Source: Bacillota bacterium (GTDB lineage Bacteria > Bacillota > JADQBR01). Taken from it: 64,000 nucleotides of DNA. Positions 16,015 through 25,073 of this stretch are shown piece after piece. How positions within the stretch are numbered: the first letter of the stretch is position 1; each line of letters starts with the position of its first letter. The stretch covers positions 1-64,000 of the forward strand of contig JADQBR010000036.1 in NCBI GenBank assembly GCA_016278515.1. Reading direction: 5' to 3'. The notes under the pieces were generated by a model. That model made no database searches, was not told the DNA's origin, and saw only the letters and a list, made by a program, of their open reading frames with translations. The position numbers and the translations under genes are program-made.

Positions 16015-17016
16015 TTATCTTATCACACCTGTTATTATCAACAAAACAAAAAGCAAATAAAAAAATCCTCCTGACATCAGGCTGAATGGTGTCAGATACT
16101 TATTCCTGCGTAGCTGTATATAAACAATCAAGGTGGAAGTTAACGCAAATGCTGCACTGACCATAGCCGTAAATGTTAAATTCCAGTCAGTCAATGCAAT
16201 ACCTAAAGCAGGAATAAGAGAACTCTGAAATACCATGGCTCCGGTGATGTTCCCCAATGCCAGTGTATCCTTCCCCTTACTAACCCAAATAATACTATTA
16301 AATTTCTCGGGTAATTCCGTAGCTATTGGAGCTATTATTAAGGCCAAAATAAACTGAGGAATCCCTAAAATGCCTGCCAAATGCTCTATGCTGGCTACAA
16401 ATTCTTCTGCTCCAAGGATAATAAGACCCAAAGCTACCAAGACCTGCAATATAACAATTTTAAGATCCGGGTCCGGACTTTTTCTGCTGAAAAATAATGG
16501 ACTTAGGTCGTGTTCCTCACCCAAATCGCCTTCTTTTTTAAGGGTTTGCCATACATAATACCCATATGCACCTACCAGAAAAACCACTACCACCAACTTC
16601 ATTGTATGGCTGGGTAAAAACGCACTCAATACTGCAATAGTGTAGACCATCATAAAAAAGCTTAGGTCCCTAGTCATATTAGAAATATCAACCTTCATTC
16701 TTTTAACATTTCTGCGACGTTTCTTAAATATTATTGCCGCCACACCTACCAAGAAGAATGCCAGCGTAGATAACATAAAAGGCGCACCTAAAATTGCTCC
16801 GATGCCAATGTCATGCCCTTCATCACCTGGACCCAAAATTGCTATTACGGGAATCATCGTTTCAGGTAAAGCTGTTCCCACGGCCGCCAGAATACTTCCG
16901 ACAGCCCCTTCGGATAGATTCAGTTTTTTACCTAACCACTCTATACCATTGGTGAAAACCTCGGCTCCCAACAAAATTATACCAAGTCCCAAAAGTAAAA
17001 AAGCAATGTCAATCAT
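16015..17016 (-). CDS. CaCA-family sodium/calcium exchanger-like membrane protein
   Basis: This 333-residue integral membrane protein has about ten hydrophobic segments in two inverted halves. The first alpha repeat reads GSILAAVGTALPETM and the second LALIIAPIATELPEKFNS. The paired acidic residues in these repeats are the cation-binding glutamates of the Ca2+/cation antiporter superfamily. It would exchange Na+ or H+ for Ca2+ or another cation at the cytoplasmic membrane. The gene stands alone, with its own terminator. The ion cannot be told from sequence. Confidence 0.88.
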   Translation of the reverse strand: MIDIAFLLLGLGIILLGAEVFTNGIEWLGKKLNLSEGAVGSILAAVGTALPETMIPVIAILGPGDEGHDIGIGAILGAPFMLSTLAFFLVGVAAIIFKKRRRNVKRMKVDISNMTRDLSFFMMVYTIAVLSAFLPSHTMKLVVVVFLVGAYGYYVWQTLKKEGDLGEEHDLSPLFFSRKSPDPDLKIVILQVLVALGLIILGAEEFVASIEHLAGILGIPQFILALIIAPIATELPEKFNSIIWVSKGKDTLALGNITGAMVFQSSLIPALGIALTDWNLTFTAMVSAAFALTSTLIVYIQLRRNKYLTPFSLMSGGFFYLLFVLLIITGVIR

Positions 17017-17135
17017 CTTATTACCCCACTTCTACCCTTTTTGCAATACATAATTTATTGTTTCTAGAGCATGTTTTTTTATACAATGTAATTAAATAGA
17101 ATAAAAGTCTATGTCACCACGGACCTATTAGTAAA

Positions 17136-17161
17136 AAATACCCCGGAAAACCGGGGTATTT
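17136..17161 (-). terminator. terminator of the hdr-flx operon
   Basis: AAATACCCCGG and CCGGGGTATTT form an 11-pair stem with an AAAA loop, followed on the minus strand by a T run. It lies nine bases after the last gene of the operon. Confidence 0.85.
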
Positions 17162-17169
17162 TAATGCTT

Positions 17170-18012
17170 TTAGTATTCGTTAGGCATAGTTTTAAGCTGC
17201 TCTAGAGAAAAAACTGGCCCATCCAAACAAACATAACAACTGCCTATATTGCAGCGGCCGCATTTTCCAATCCCGCACTTCATACGCATCTCAAGCGTAG
17301 TAATAATTTGGTCGTTTGTAAACCCTAGTTTCTCCATAACTGGCAGGGTAAACTTAATTCCGATAGGCGGGCCGCAAATTATCGCAATAGTATTCTCTGG
17401 TTTAGGCGCTAATTTCTCAACGAATGGAGGAACAAAATCAACGCTGCCCGTCCATTCATCGTCTCCTCTATCCACAGTGACATCAACACTGCAATTCGGC
17501 ACCTCATGCCAGTTTTCTAACAAATCCTCCTTGAAAACTAAATCCTGTGGAGAACGAGCGCCATAAACAATCTGCATTTTACCGTAGTCTTCCCGGTTAT
17601 TTATACAGTGATATATCATGGTACGCACGGGAGCCAAACCAATACCCATCCCGATAAACAACATATCCTTACCTTTACAAAGATCCACCGGAAAACCATT
17701 GCCATATGGGCCGCGGACACCCACTTCTTGACCTTCTTCAATCTCATGCAATGCATCCGTCACTATACCCGTCTTCTTCAGACTAAACTCTAAATGATCT
17801 TCATCAACGATTCTAACGGAGAACATGGCTTCCCCTATAGACAACAAAGAAAGCATAGCTACCTGTCCCGGCATGGGAGTAAAGGGTCTGCCATTTTCAA
17901 ACTTAATATGAAAAGTCTTTACGTCGGGAGTCTCATCAATTATTTTTGTAACTATTCCTGTAACAGGAACCAATGGATGCTCTTCCAACTGTTTCTTAGC
18001 TGGTTCACTCAT
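17170..18012 (-). CDS. flxA: FlxA/AsrB-like FAD- and NAD(P)-binding subunit
   Basis: This 280-residue ferredoxin-reductase-type flavoprotein would take electrons from NAD(P)H and pass them into the Flx/Hdr complex. It has an N-terminal FAD beta-barrel, the nucleotide-binding GMGIGLAPVR, the reductase motif CGPP, and a C-terminal [2Fe-2S] group CGIGKCGRCNIGSCYVC. This is the plan of sulfite reductase subunit B, hydrogenase gamma subunits and FlxA. The start overlaps the upstream Fe-S gene by eight bases. Placement after hdrCBA-mvhD and two Fe-S subunit genes matches the flxABCD-hdrABC clusters of sulfate reducers. Confidence 0.85.
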   Translation of the reverse strand: MSEPAKKQLEEHPLVPVTGIVTKIIDETPDVKTFHIKFENGRPFTPMPGQVAMLSLLSIGEAMFSVRIVDEDHLEFSLKKTGIVTDALHEIEEGQEVGVRGPYGNGFPVDLCKGKDMLFIGMGIGLAPVRTMIYHCINNREDYGKMQIVYGARSPQDLVFKEDLLENWHEVPNCSVDVTVDRGDDEWTGSVDFVPPFVEKLAPKPENTIAIICGPPIGIKFTLPVMEKLGFTNDQIITTLEMRMKCGIGKCGRCNIGSCYVCLDGPVFSLEQLKTMPNEY

Positions 18013-19003
18013 TTACAGCCACCTCCCCTAGTTCTTTGATAATTCGGGTGATGTCCATATTAACTGGGCACTTTGCCAAACACCTTCCACAACCGACGCA
18101 TGCAACCTTATCATATCTTTCAGGGAAATACTGTAATTTGTGTAAGAAGCGGTTCCGTACCCTTTCCTTTTTTGACGGTCTAGGGTTATGGCCACCTGCC
18201 ATTCTCGTATATTCAGAAAACATACAAGAGTCCCAGCAGCGGAATTGGAAGCCTTCTTCACCAACATTCTTTCTTCTTATATCAAAGCAGTGACAGGTGG
18301 GACACAAATACGTGCAAGCACCGCAGCCTATGCACTTGCGACTCAATTCTTCCCAATAAGGATGCTCAAACATCTTGGCCAGCTTTTCTGCCAGTCCCTG
18401 TGGTTCTACCTTTATGATACATTCAGCAGTGTCCGGTTTATCTGCTGATCCATCTTCCAATTCAGAAAGACTATCTAACAAAGCCTTTCCCGCGTCTGTT
18501 TTTGCATCTAATGCCAATTGTTCGCCTAAATCAAACATGACAATGTCAGCATGTTCTGATTCAGATTTATCTATTCCCATGGAGTCACAAAAACAGGTCG
18601 GCTCCGGATCCTTGCAACCTAATGAAATTAAGATTGTGTTATCTCGCTTATTTTTGTAGTAATCATCTTCATAACCCTTCGTTAAAAAGACATCATCCAT
18701 CATCAAGAAGCTTCTCACATCACAAGGTCGAATTGCGAATATTACCTGCTTTTCGGAACCAGCAGCTACTTCCGCCACTTCAGCCTTCATGCCTTTTGTC
18801 GTATAGCGATACATGGTCTCGGTCTGAGGAAATAATAAGTCTTTTGGCGGCAATAATGCATTACTGCTTAAATCCACTTCTTTACCGTCAGTCCACGGTT
18901 GGAATTTTATTACGTCATCTTCATTTACGGGAGCAAACACCTGGGCTTCGCCGGATAAACTATTTAACAAATCTTTTAACTTGCTTTTGTCTAGGATCTT
19001 CAT
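18005..19003 (-). CDS. 4Fe-4S dicluster subunit, AsrA/hydrogenase-beta-like (Flx complex)
   Basis: This 332-residue electron-transfer protein has an N-terminal domain of about 200 residues, including IFAIRPCDVRSFLMMDDVF, as in sulfite reductase subunit A and cytosolic hydrogenase beta subunits. Two C-terminal [4Fe-4S] motifs follow, CIGCGACTYLCP and CVGCGRCLAKCP. It would relay electrons between the FAD/NAD subunit (the next gene, overlapping by eight bases) and the other Fe-S subunits. The ATG at 19003 has AGGAGG upstream; the longer frame has no ribosome site. It corresponds to FlxB or FlxC; which name applies is not certain. Confidence 0.82.
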   Translation of the reverse strand: MKILDKSKLKDLLNSLSGEAQVFAPVNEDDVIKFQPWTDGKEVDLSSNALLPPKDLLFPQTETMYRYTTKGMKAEVAEVAAGSEKQVIFAIRPCDVRSFLMMDDVFLTKGYEDDYYKNKRDNTILISLGCKDPEPTCFCDSMGIDKSESEHADIVMFDLGEQLALDAKTDAGKALLDSLSELEDGSADKPDTAECIIKVEPQGLAEKLAKMFEHPYWEELSRKCIGCGACTYLCPTCHCFDIRRKNVGEEGFQFRCWDSCMFSEYTRMAGGHNPRPSKKERVRNRFLHKLQYFPERYDKVACVGCGRCLAKCPVNMDITRIIKELGEVAVNE

Positions 19004-19019
19004 GGCCACACCTCCTCCT

Positions 19020-19916
19020 TTACATAAATTCCTCTGGATCGTTTTCGTCATACTTACCAAGAGGAGGTTTATCCTCAAGGTCCATTCCTGCATCGTAGTC
19101 ACCAAACAAATTATTTATATCTTTAATTATCTTTTTATTCAAACTCATAATGGGTATATCCATAGGGCATACCCGTTCGCACTCGCCGCACTCAATACAA
19201 CGTCCCGCCACATGCATAGCCCTAGTTAATGCAAAAAATTGATTTTCGGAAGTAACCACTCTCTTACCCAGCCACTCAGGCTCTGCTAAATCAAAACAGC
19301 ACTCGCGACAGTTGCACGCCGGGCAAACATTACGACATGCAAAGCAGCGAATACATTTATCATATTGACTTTTCCAAAAATCATACTTTTCATCAGATGC
19401 CTTTTCCTCCAACTGCAGTACGCTTTCAAAGCGTTTGGTTTCGTCAATTTCAGCAACCACGACTTCGTCGGCCATCAATTCATCAAAAACCATAGGATTG
19501 GGGGTAGTGCAATCGGCACATCTTTCAGCCAAAGGTAACTGGTCAACCTGATTCTCTTTGGCTTTTTTCGCGGCTTCAGCATCTTTCATACCTGGACATG
19601 GAACTCCTAGAATAACTAATTTATCACGGTTTATCTGCTGGTCCTGTAATAAACGGTTAATGCCTCTGGCGTCACACCCTTTAACAAACAAGGCAATCTT
19701 TCCGTCTAAATGCTTATAATCCAACAAATATTTGCTTAGGTTATTTATACAAAATTGATCCCAAACCAACCGATCTGCATCATCGGGATTGGTAATAAAC
19801 ATGGGCGGGGATTGGTACCAAAAAGTACCCTTTTCCCAACCAATAACCAACTTAACCTCTTCCTGTTCCAGCAACTCTTTGGCTTTATTACGCATCTTTT
19901 GTACTATATCCATCAT
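19020..19916 (-). CDS. 4Fe-4S dicluster subunit of the Flx complex
   Basis: This 298-residue iron-sulfur protein has a cysteine-containing N-terminal domain, with KGCDARGIN and VPCPGM in the middle. A dense C-terminal region follows with CIRCFACRNVCPACNCRECC and CIECGECERVCP, giving at least two [4Fe-4S] clusters. It is soluble, with no membrane segment. Its start ATGATG overlaps the mvhD stop codon by four bases, showing coupled translation. By position and composition it is the second Flx Fe-S subunit, sitting between the MvhD-like selenoprotein and the AsrA-like subunit. Confidence 0.82.
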   Translation of the reverse strand: MMDIVQKMRNKAKELLEQEEVKLVIGWEKGTFWYQSPPMFITNPDDADRLVWDQFCINNLSKYLLDYKHLDGKIALFVKGCDARGINRLLQDQQINRDKLVILGVPCPGMKDAEAAKKAKENQVDQLPLAERCADCTTPNPMVFDELMADEVVVAEIDETKRFESVLQLEEKASDEKYDFWKSQYDKCIRCFACRNVCPACNCRECCFDLAEPEWLGKRVVTSENQFFALTRAMHVAGRCIECGECERVCPMDIPIMSLNKKIIKDINNLFGDYDAGMDLEDKPPLGKYDENDPEEFM

Positions 19917-20365
19917 ACTTCATCCCTCAACTTCCTGTTAGGTCCTAACGGCTTAATTCTTTCTGCCAAGTCGTCAATTGTTTGTTTAAACTTGGTCGCC
20001 TCAGAACCGGAAATCCATCTCGCTTGGAAACGCTGGGGATCAATTCCCACAAATTCCAGCATACGCTGCATTAAGAGATAACGTCTGCGAGTGAAATAAT
20101 TGCCACTAACATAGTGGCAGTCACCAGGGTGTCAGCCGGCTACCAGCACTGCATCCGCACCGCGCTGAAATGCCCGCATAATAAACTGAGGATTAGTTCT
20201 CCCAGAGCAAGGAACGCGAATTACCCGTACATTTGGCGGGTACTGCATTCTGTTCAATCCCGCAAGGTCAGCTCCTGCATAAGCACACCAATTGCAGCAA
20301 AATGCTACTATTTTCGGAGTCCATTCCTCTGTTTGGGTGGCCTGTGCTGCTTGTTCTACAGACAT
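19913..20365 (-). CDS. mvhD: MvhD/FlxD-like subunit, predicted selenoprotein (Sec78)
   Basis: MvhD passes electrons from a donor module to HdrA through a [2Fe-2S] cluster. The 150-codon frame has the family motifs [15 protein letters not shown] and R-V-P-C-S-G-R. An in-frame TGA (20132-20134) falls exactly where the family has the first Cys of G-C-H-P-G-D-C-H-Y; the sequence reads [19 protein letters not shown]. The frame then continues with family-like sequence to a stop at 19913. A hairpin with an eight-pair stem begins 12 bases after the TGA, as in bacterial SECIS elements. Selenocysteine is also known in VhuD of Methanococcales. The gene overlaps hdrA by ten bases. Reading it as two broken ORFs would be wrong. 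Confidence 0.9.
20101..20119 (-). promoter_or_regulatory. SECIS-like hairpin of mvhD
   Basis: TGCCACTA and TAGTGGCA form a perfect eight-pair stem with a TGT loop, starting 12 bases 3' of the TGA. GTGA and TCAC can pair further out. The position matches bacterial SECIS elements, which lie within the coding region. Confidence 0.7.
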
Positions 20366-22338
20366 ACTGCATCCACCTCCGCTAAAATTTGTTCATTAGT
20401 GAATCCTTGTAAATTAATTGCACCGGAACGACATGCCACAGTACAAGACCCACAGCCCTGACAGAGGCCCTTATTCACTGAAGCAACCTGTCTCTCAATG
20501 GTCTTGCCTTGAGCACGTTCTTCGATATTTTTCATTTCAATGGCACCATACGGACAGACCGGCTGACATATTGCACAACCGGAACAGATACTCTCATTAA
20601 CTGTACTAATCATTGGGTCGGTTGCCAAGTTATCCTTGGAAAACAGACCGCATACCTTTACTGCTGCTGCACTAGCTTGAGCCACAGTATCGGGTATGTC
20701 TTTAGGACCTTGACAAGCACCTGCCAAAAATACTCCGGCAGTAAAAGTTTCCACCGGCCGTAGTTTCGGATGGGATTCCTGGAAGAAACCGTCCTTATCC
20801 GTTGCAAAGCCTACAGTACTGGCTATTTTTGCTGAACCGATGCTTGGAACCATGGCTGTAGCCAATACCACCATATCAGCTTCCACTTCCACCTGCTTGC
20901 CAATTAGAGAATCTTCACCACGCACTATCAATTTTTCACCTTGCTTATAAATCTTAGATACTCTGCCTCTAACGTAAACGGCACCGTCGTCCAGAGCCCG
21001 CTGGTAAAATTCTTCGTATGATTTTCCTGGAGTCCGTACATCCATGTAAAATACAATAGCTTCGGAATCCTCTATCTTTTCTTTTACCTGATGCGCATGT
21101 TTAGCAGTATACATACAACAGGCCCTTGAGCAATAACTTTTACCTTTGGCTTCATCTCTAGAGCCAACGCATTTAATAAATACAACTGTTTTTGGTTCTG
21201 TTCCATCGGACGGCCGCAATATTTTTCCATCGGTCGGACCCGAGGCATTAGACATACGCTCAAAATGCAAACCAGTAATTACATCCGGGTATTTGCCGTA
21301 ACCGTATTCACCATAGGCCTCTTGCCAACCAAAGAGATCATAGCCGGTGGCCATAACTACAGCACCAAATCTTTCAGTAACCAGCTTATCTTCATCATCA
21401 TAGTTGATGGCTCCTACAGGACATATCTTTTCACATACCCCACACTTGTCTTCGTTAATTTTGCGACAGCTCTTGTGGTCAATAATAGGTTTATTAGGAA
21501 CCGCCTGAGCAAAAGGCTTGTAAATAGACTTGCGTTTGCCAAGTCCCAAGTCATATTCACTATTTACCTTCTTAGGGCATTTGGTCTCACAGAGACCACA
21601 ACCAGTGCATTTATCATAATCAACATATTTGGCTTTTTGACGAATGGTTACGTCAAAGTTACCTATATAACCGTCAACTTTTTCCACTTCAGACCAGGTC
21701 ATCATTGTAATGTTGGGGTGCTGCGACGCAGCAACCATTTTCGGCGTGCTAATTCAGGCCGAACAGTCTAGAGTAGGGAACACCTTATCTAACATGACCA
21801 TTTTGCCGCCGATGGTGGACTCTCGCTCTAATAATACCACCTGATGTCCGGAATCAGCGATATCTAACGCCGCCTGCATACCGGCAATCCCTGCGCCGAC
21901 AACCAAAGCTCTTTTATTGACAGGAACATCTGTTGAATAAAGTGCAACGTTTTTAGAAGCCTTAGCTACAGCCATTCTTACCAATTCGACAGCTTTATCA
22001 GTCGCAGCCGCTTTTTCCTTACTATGGACCCAGGCGCATTGTTCACGAATATTGGCTATTTCCAATAGATAAGGATTTATTCCACTACGTTCCAAAGCTT
22101 TTTGGAACGTAGGTTCGTGCAACCTGGGGGTACAGGCTGCAACAACTACGCCGTTTAAATTATATTCCTTGATAGCCTTACGGATTTCCTCCTGGCCAGG
22201 CTCGGAACACATGAATTTATAATCGGTGGCAAACGCCACATTCGGCATAGCCTTAGCAACCTCCGCTACATGAGCCACGTCAACTGTTGCCGCAATATTT
22301 GTCCCACAATGACATACAAATACACCTATTCGTTTCAT
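20356..22338 (-). CDS. hdrA: HdrA, heterodisulfide reductase flavin subunit, predicted selenoprotein (Sec195)
   Basis: HdrA is the flavin subunit of soluble heterodisulfide reductases and the site of electron bifurcation. The 660-codon frame contains an FAD fold ([18 protein letters not shown]) near residue 145. Four [4Fe-4S] motifs follow: [33 protein letters not shown] and [11 protein letters not shown]. An in-frame TGA at 21754-21756 (codon 195) replaces the conserved Cys in T-L-D-C-S-A-C, so the sequence reads LDCSA-TGA-ISTPKMV, and the frame continues without a break. A SECIS-like hairpin follows. Sec at this position is known in Methanococcales HdrA. The start overlaps hdrB by four bases and the end overlaps mvhD by ten. 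Confidence 0.92.
21717..21736 (-). promoter_or_regulatory. SECIS-like hairpin of hdrA
   Basis: On the minus strand GGTTGCTGCGTCGCAGCACC folds as GG/CC, a bulged T, a six-pair TGCTGC/GCAGCA stem and a GTC loop. It starts 17 bases after the TGA. The bulged T and G-T in the loop are the features SelB reads in the E. coli fdhF element. Confidence 0.78.
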
Positions 22339-23234
22339 ACTTCATCCCTCCTAGTGGCCGGATGTTTTAATAAATCTTTGCCTTCCAGCAATGGCATGGG
22401 GTTTACAAAATGTTTGGTTACTCCCATGTCTTTTGCTGAGTAACCAAATGCCAATCCCATTAGTTCAGTAAAGTAGAAAATAGGAAGATTATATGATTTA
22501 TTGTTTATTTTTTCGATTTCTTTTTGACGCATATCCAAATTCAACATACACAACGGACAAGCTGTAACAATACATTCTGCCCCGTTGACCTTAGCGTCTG
22601 CCAATATGCTGTCTATCATGGGCAGACCAACATCAGACTTGGCAGTTGAATGACCGGCTCCGCAGCATTCAACCTTAAATGACCAATCTACAGCATCAGT
22701 GCCAATATTTTTCATTAATTGATCCATACTCTGAGGATCTTCCGGGTCGTCAAACTGTGTAACTGCCGGCGGTCTAACCAATAAACAGCCGTAGTAGGAA
22801 GCCGCTTTCAAACCATTTAAAGGACGTACTACCTTTTCCTTTACCATATCGGAACTTATAGCACTGGTCATCACATCCAGCAGCGCTTTTACTTCATTGC
22901 TTCCTTGGTAATCCATTTCTATGGCTTTATTTACCTTTTCCTTAGTAGCTACAGAGTGTTTAACAGCCTGTTGTGCTGATTTCAGTCTATTAAAACATGC
23001 AGCGCAAGGCACAGCTACGTCCAATTTCTTAGCCTCGGCTATTGCCAAATTACGTGCAGGCAGCGCCAAAGCCAACAAGTGATCGGTATTATGGGCAGCT
23101 GATGCACCACAACAATTCCATTCGGGAATTTCCCAAAGTTCAATTCCCAAGTGTTTTGCTACAGCCTTTGCAGAAACATTATATTCGATGCCGGTTGCAT
23201 TTAAGGAACAACCTGGATAATAGGCAAACTTCAT
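22335..23234 (-). CDS. hdrB: HdrB, heterodisulfide reductase subunit B
   Basis: HdrB carries the catalytic non-cubane iron-sulfur clusters that cleave the disulfide substrate. The 299-residue protein has two CCG domains. The first includes YYPGCSLNATG, EWNCCGAS and PCAACFNR; the second includes GCLLVRPP, KVECCGAGHS and TACPLCMLN. The spacing fits the HdrB/D family. In bacteria without methanogenic coenzymes the disulfide partner is unknown and may be a DsrC-type or other small thiol. It starts four bases inside the end of hdrC and ends in an ATGA overlap with hdrA. Confidence 0.92.
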   Translation of the reverse strand: MKFAYYPGCSLNATGIEYNVSAKAVAKHLGIELWEIPEWNCCGASAAHNTDHLLALALPARNLAIAEAKKLDVAVPCAACFNRLKSAQQAVKHSVATKEKVNKAIEMDYQGSNEVKALLDVMTSAISSDMVKEKVVRPLNGLKAASYYGCLLVRPPAVTQFDDPEDPQSMDQLMKNIGTDAVDWSFKVECCGAGHSTAKSDVGLPMIDSILADAKVNGAECIVTACPLCMLNLDMRQKEIEKINNKSYNLPIFYFTELMGLAFGYSAKDMGVTKHFVNPMPLLEGKDLLKHPATRRDEV

Positions 23235-23803
23235 TCGGCGTCACCTCCCATGTTCCTGACATTCTCAAATATTCTTTTAACCGCGCCATTGTCTTGGATT
23301 TTCTCTGCTAACAAATGTATTTTTCCTTTTTGCAGCATTTGCGGCCCCATTCCTACATCTTTAAATAATTGACCGCTTTTCAAATTAAAGTTTACTATTA
23401 AACTCATTTCATGGACACGTCCATACTTTTCTACTGAAGCCAAGAATAAATCGTTAAATAAATCAATGGTTTTCTCAGGGCGATAGCCCATTTCTTTCGC
23501 TTCAATTCTAATCGTTTCCATAACCTTGGCTAAATCAATTTCCTTGGGGCAGCGTGCATAACATGTTTCGCAGCTGGCACATAACCAAATACTGTGACTC
23601 TTCAGTGCCTCTTCTTTTAACCCTAACTGCATTAGACGCATTATCTGTCGTGGTGTATAGTCCATTGCGAACGCCACCGGGCACCCGGCAGTACATTTAC
23701 CACACTGATAACAATCTGTGAAATTCACGCCGCTGAGCGAAGATATTTTATCTCTGAAACCTCGCCCTTGCGATAACGCTGTACTTAGGTTCAAACTCTC
23801 CAT
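23231..23803 (-). CDS. hdrC: HdrC, heterodisulfide reductase subunit C
   Basis: HdrC is the two-cluster ferredoxin-like subunit carrying electrons from HdrA to HdrB. The 190-residue protein has [4Fe-4S] motifs CYQCGKCTAGCP (about residue 32) and CASCETCYARCP (about residue 75), followed by a helical C-terminal half. There are no transmembrane helices, so it is the soluble type rather than the QmoC/DsrMK type. The ATG at 23803 has GAGGGGG upstream; a longer frame has no ribosome site. It is the first gene of the seven-gene operon. Confidence 0.9.
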   Translation of the reverse strand: MESLNLSTALSQGRGFRDKISSLSGVNFTDCYQCGKCTAGCPVAFAMDYTPRQIMRLMQLGLKEEALKSHSIWLCASCETCYARCPKEIDLAKVMETIRIEAKEMGYRPEKTIDLFNDLFLASVEKYGRVHEMSLIVNFNLKSGQLFKDVGMGPQMLQKGKIHLLAEKIQDNGAVKRIFENVRNMGGDAE

Positions 23804-24115
23804 ACTATCCCCCTCTTTACAAAAATAAAATGCACTATTCAGCACAAGCTGAAACATAACCTGTCCCAAATAGGCCTAAAAACCCATATTGAATTATAGT
23901 TCGTGACAGGGTGTTAAACTCCTGCAAGATCCTCTAAAAATTCTTATCCTATGCTCAACCTCAACCTAAACTCAAAAAAGACTATGACATCCCTGTCGTC
24001 TTCTATCAAAATTATTGTATTCGTTAATACCTTAGATAGAACCTAAAACATTTTAAGGGTAATGAAAATAACTTCTTTTTCTAACACACATAACATAATA
24101 ATCTATGGAGAAAAT
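23804..24115. other. divergent intergenic region between hdrC and nptA
   Basis: About 310 bases separate the start codons of hdrC and the Na/Pi symporter gene, so both promoters should lie here. It is AT-rich. I see no strong palindrome, riboswitch or confident -35/-10 pair. Confidence 0.5.
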
Positions 24116-25051
24116 ATGGGAGATAAACTTATGGGAAAACTATATCTTGCGCCGATTGGCCTGCTTCTATTTTTATATGGCATGCACATTTTACGAACCG
24201 GGCTGTCGTCTATGTGGAATCATAAAACCAAAAATGTTTTGCGAAAATTGATAGATACTCCATGGAAAGGATTAATAGCTGGAGCTATAGCCACAATAAT
24301 TCTGCAATCCAGCAGTGCAGTTACCGTTATCACTATTGGGCTGATTGACAGCGGTTTTATTCCGTGGCCCTTAGGGCTGGGGATTGTACTGGGGACGAAT
24401 ATTGGTACTTGTGCCACCGCACAGCTATTATCTTTTAGTGTTAACCAATACTGGTTTCATTTCTTTATTTTGGGAACCGTAATAAGATTACTAAACAAGG
24501 ACATAAAATTTGGGAAGGTATTTATGGGCTTAGGAATATTGTTAGGAGCCATGGAGTTGATTGTTTGGTCCGGCGCAGTAATTAATCAAGCCCAGTGGTT
24601 TGAATATCCAATGTCTTTCACAAATTCTTTAATAGCAAGCACATTTATCACTGCCATAATGCAGAGCAGCAGTGCTTTCTTAGTTATGGTAATGTCATTA
24701 AGTTCTGTCGGAGCCTTAGAATTGAGGGAAGCGCTGCCCCTAATTCTGGGGGCTAATCTAGGAACGTGCGTCACCGCTTTAATTGCGTCCATAGGAGGCA
24801 GCCCCGGTGCTAAAAAGATTGCCTACAGTCACATATTGTTAAATTTTATTGGAATAATTGCATTTCTACCTATATTGCCAGGCTTTATTATCATCATAGA
24901 AGCTACCTCCGTCTCACTGCCCAGGCAGATAGCGAATGCTCATACTATCTATAACATTATTTGTTCATTGGCTGCATTACCTGGTGTGAAGTTTATGGCA
25001 GGTTTGTTAAGAAGGCTTCCACCAATTGACAAAAAAAACACATTAATATAA
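24116..25051 (+). CDS. Na/Pi-cotransporter family protein, short form
   Basis: This 311-residue membrane protein carries the two signature repeats of the Na/phosphate symporter family: ILQSSSAVTV (about residue 60) and IMQSSSAFLV (about 180). Each is followed by a glycine-rich segment, GTNIGTCATA and GANLGTCVTA. About eight hydrophobic helices are visible. The PhoU-like cytoplasmic tail of NptA-type proteins is missing, so this is the short form. The ATG at 24116 has GGAG eight bases upstream. It is followed after 22 bases by a flavoprotein gene, likely in one transcript. Phosphate is the expected substrate. Confidence 0.85.
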   Translation: MGDKLMGKLYLAPIGLLLFLYGMHILRTGLSSMWNHKTKNVLRKLIDTPWKGLIAGAIATIILQSSSAVTVITIGLIDSGFIPWPLGLGIVLGTNIGTCATAQLLSFSVNQYWFHFFILGTVIRLLNKDIKFGKVFMGLGILLGAMELIVWSGAVINQAQWFEYPMSFTNSLIASTFITAIMQSSSAFLVMVMSLSSVGALELREALPLILGANLGTCVTALIASIGGSPGAKKIAYSHILLNFIGIIAFLPILPGFIIIIEATSVSLPRQIANAHTIYNIICSLAALPGVKFMAGLLRRLPPIDKKNTLI

Positions 25052-25073
25052 GCTAAAATTTGAGGTGAAAAAA

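Noticed and set aside
20132-22338. hdrA and mvhD as pseudogenes split by nonsense mutations
   Set aside because: Both TGAs fall exactly at conserved cysteines, family sequence continues in frame afterwards, and SECIS-like hairpins follow. Two such coincidences in adjacent genes are very unlikely.
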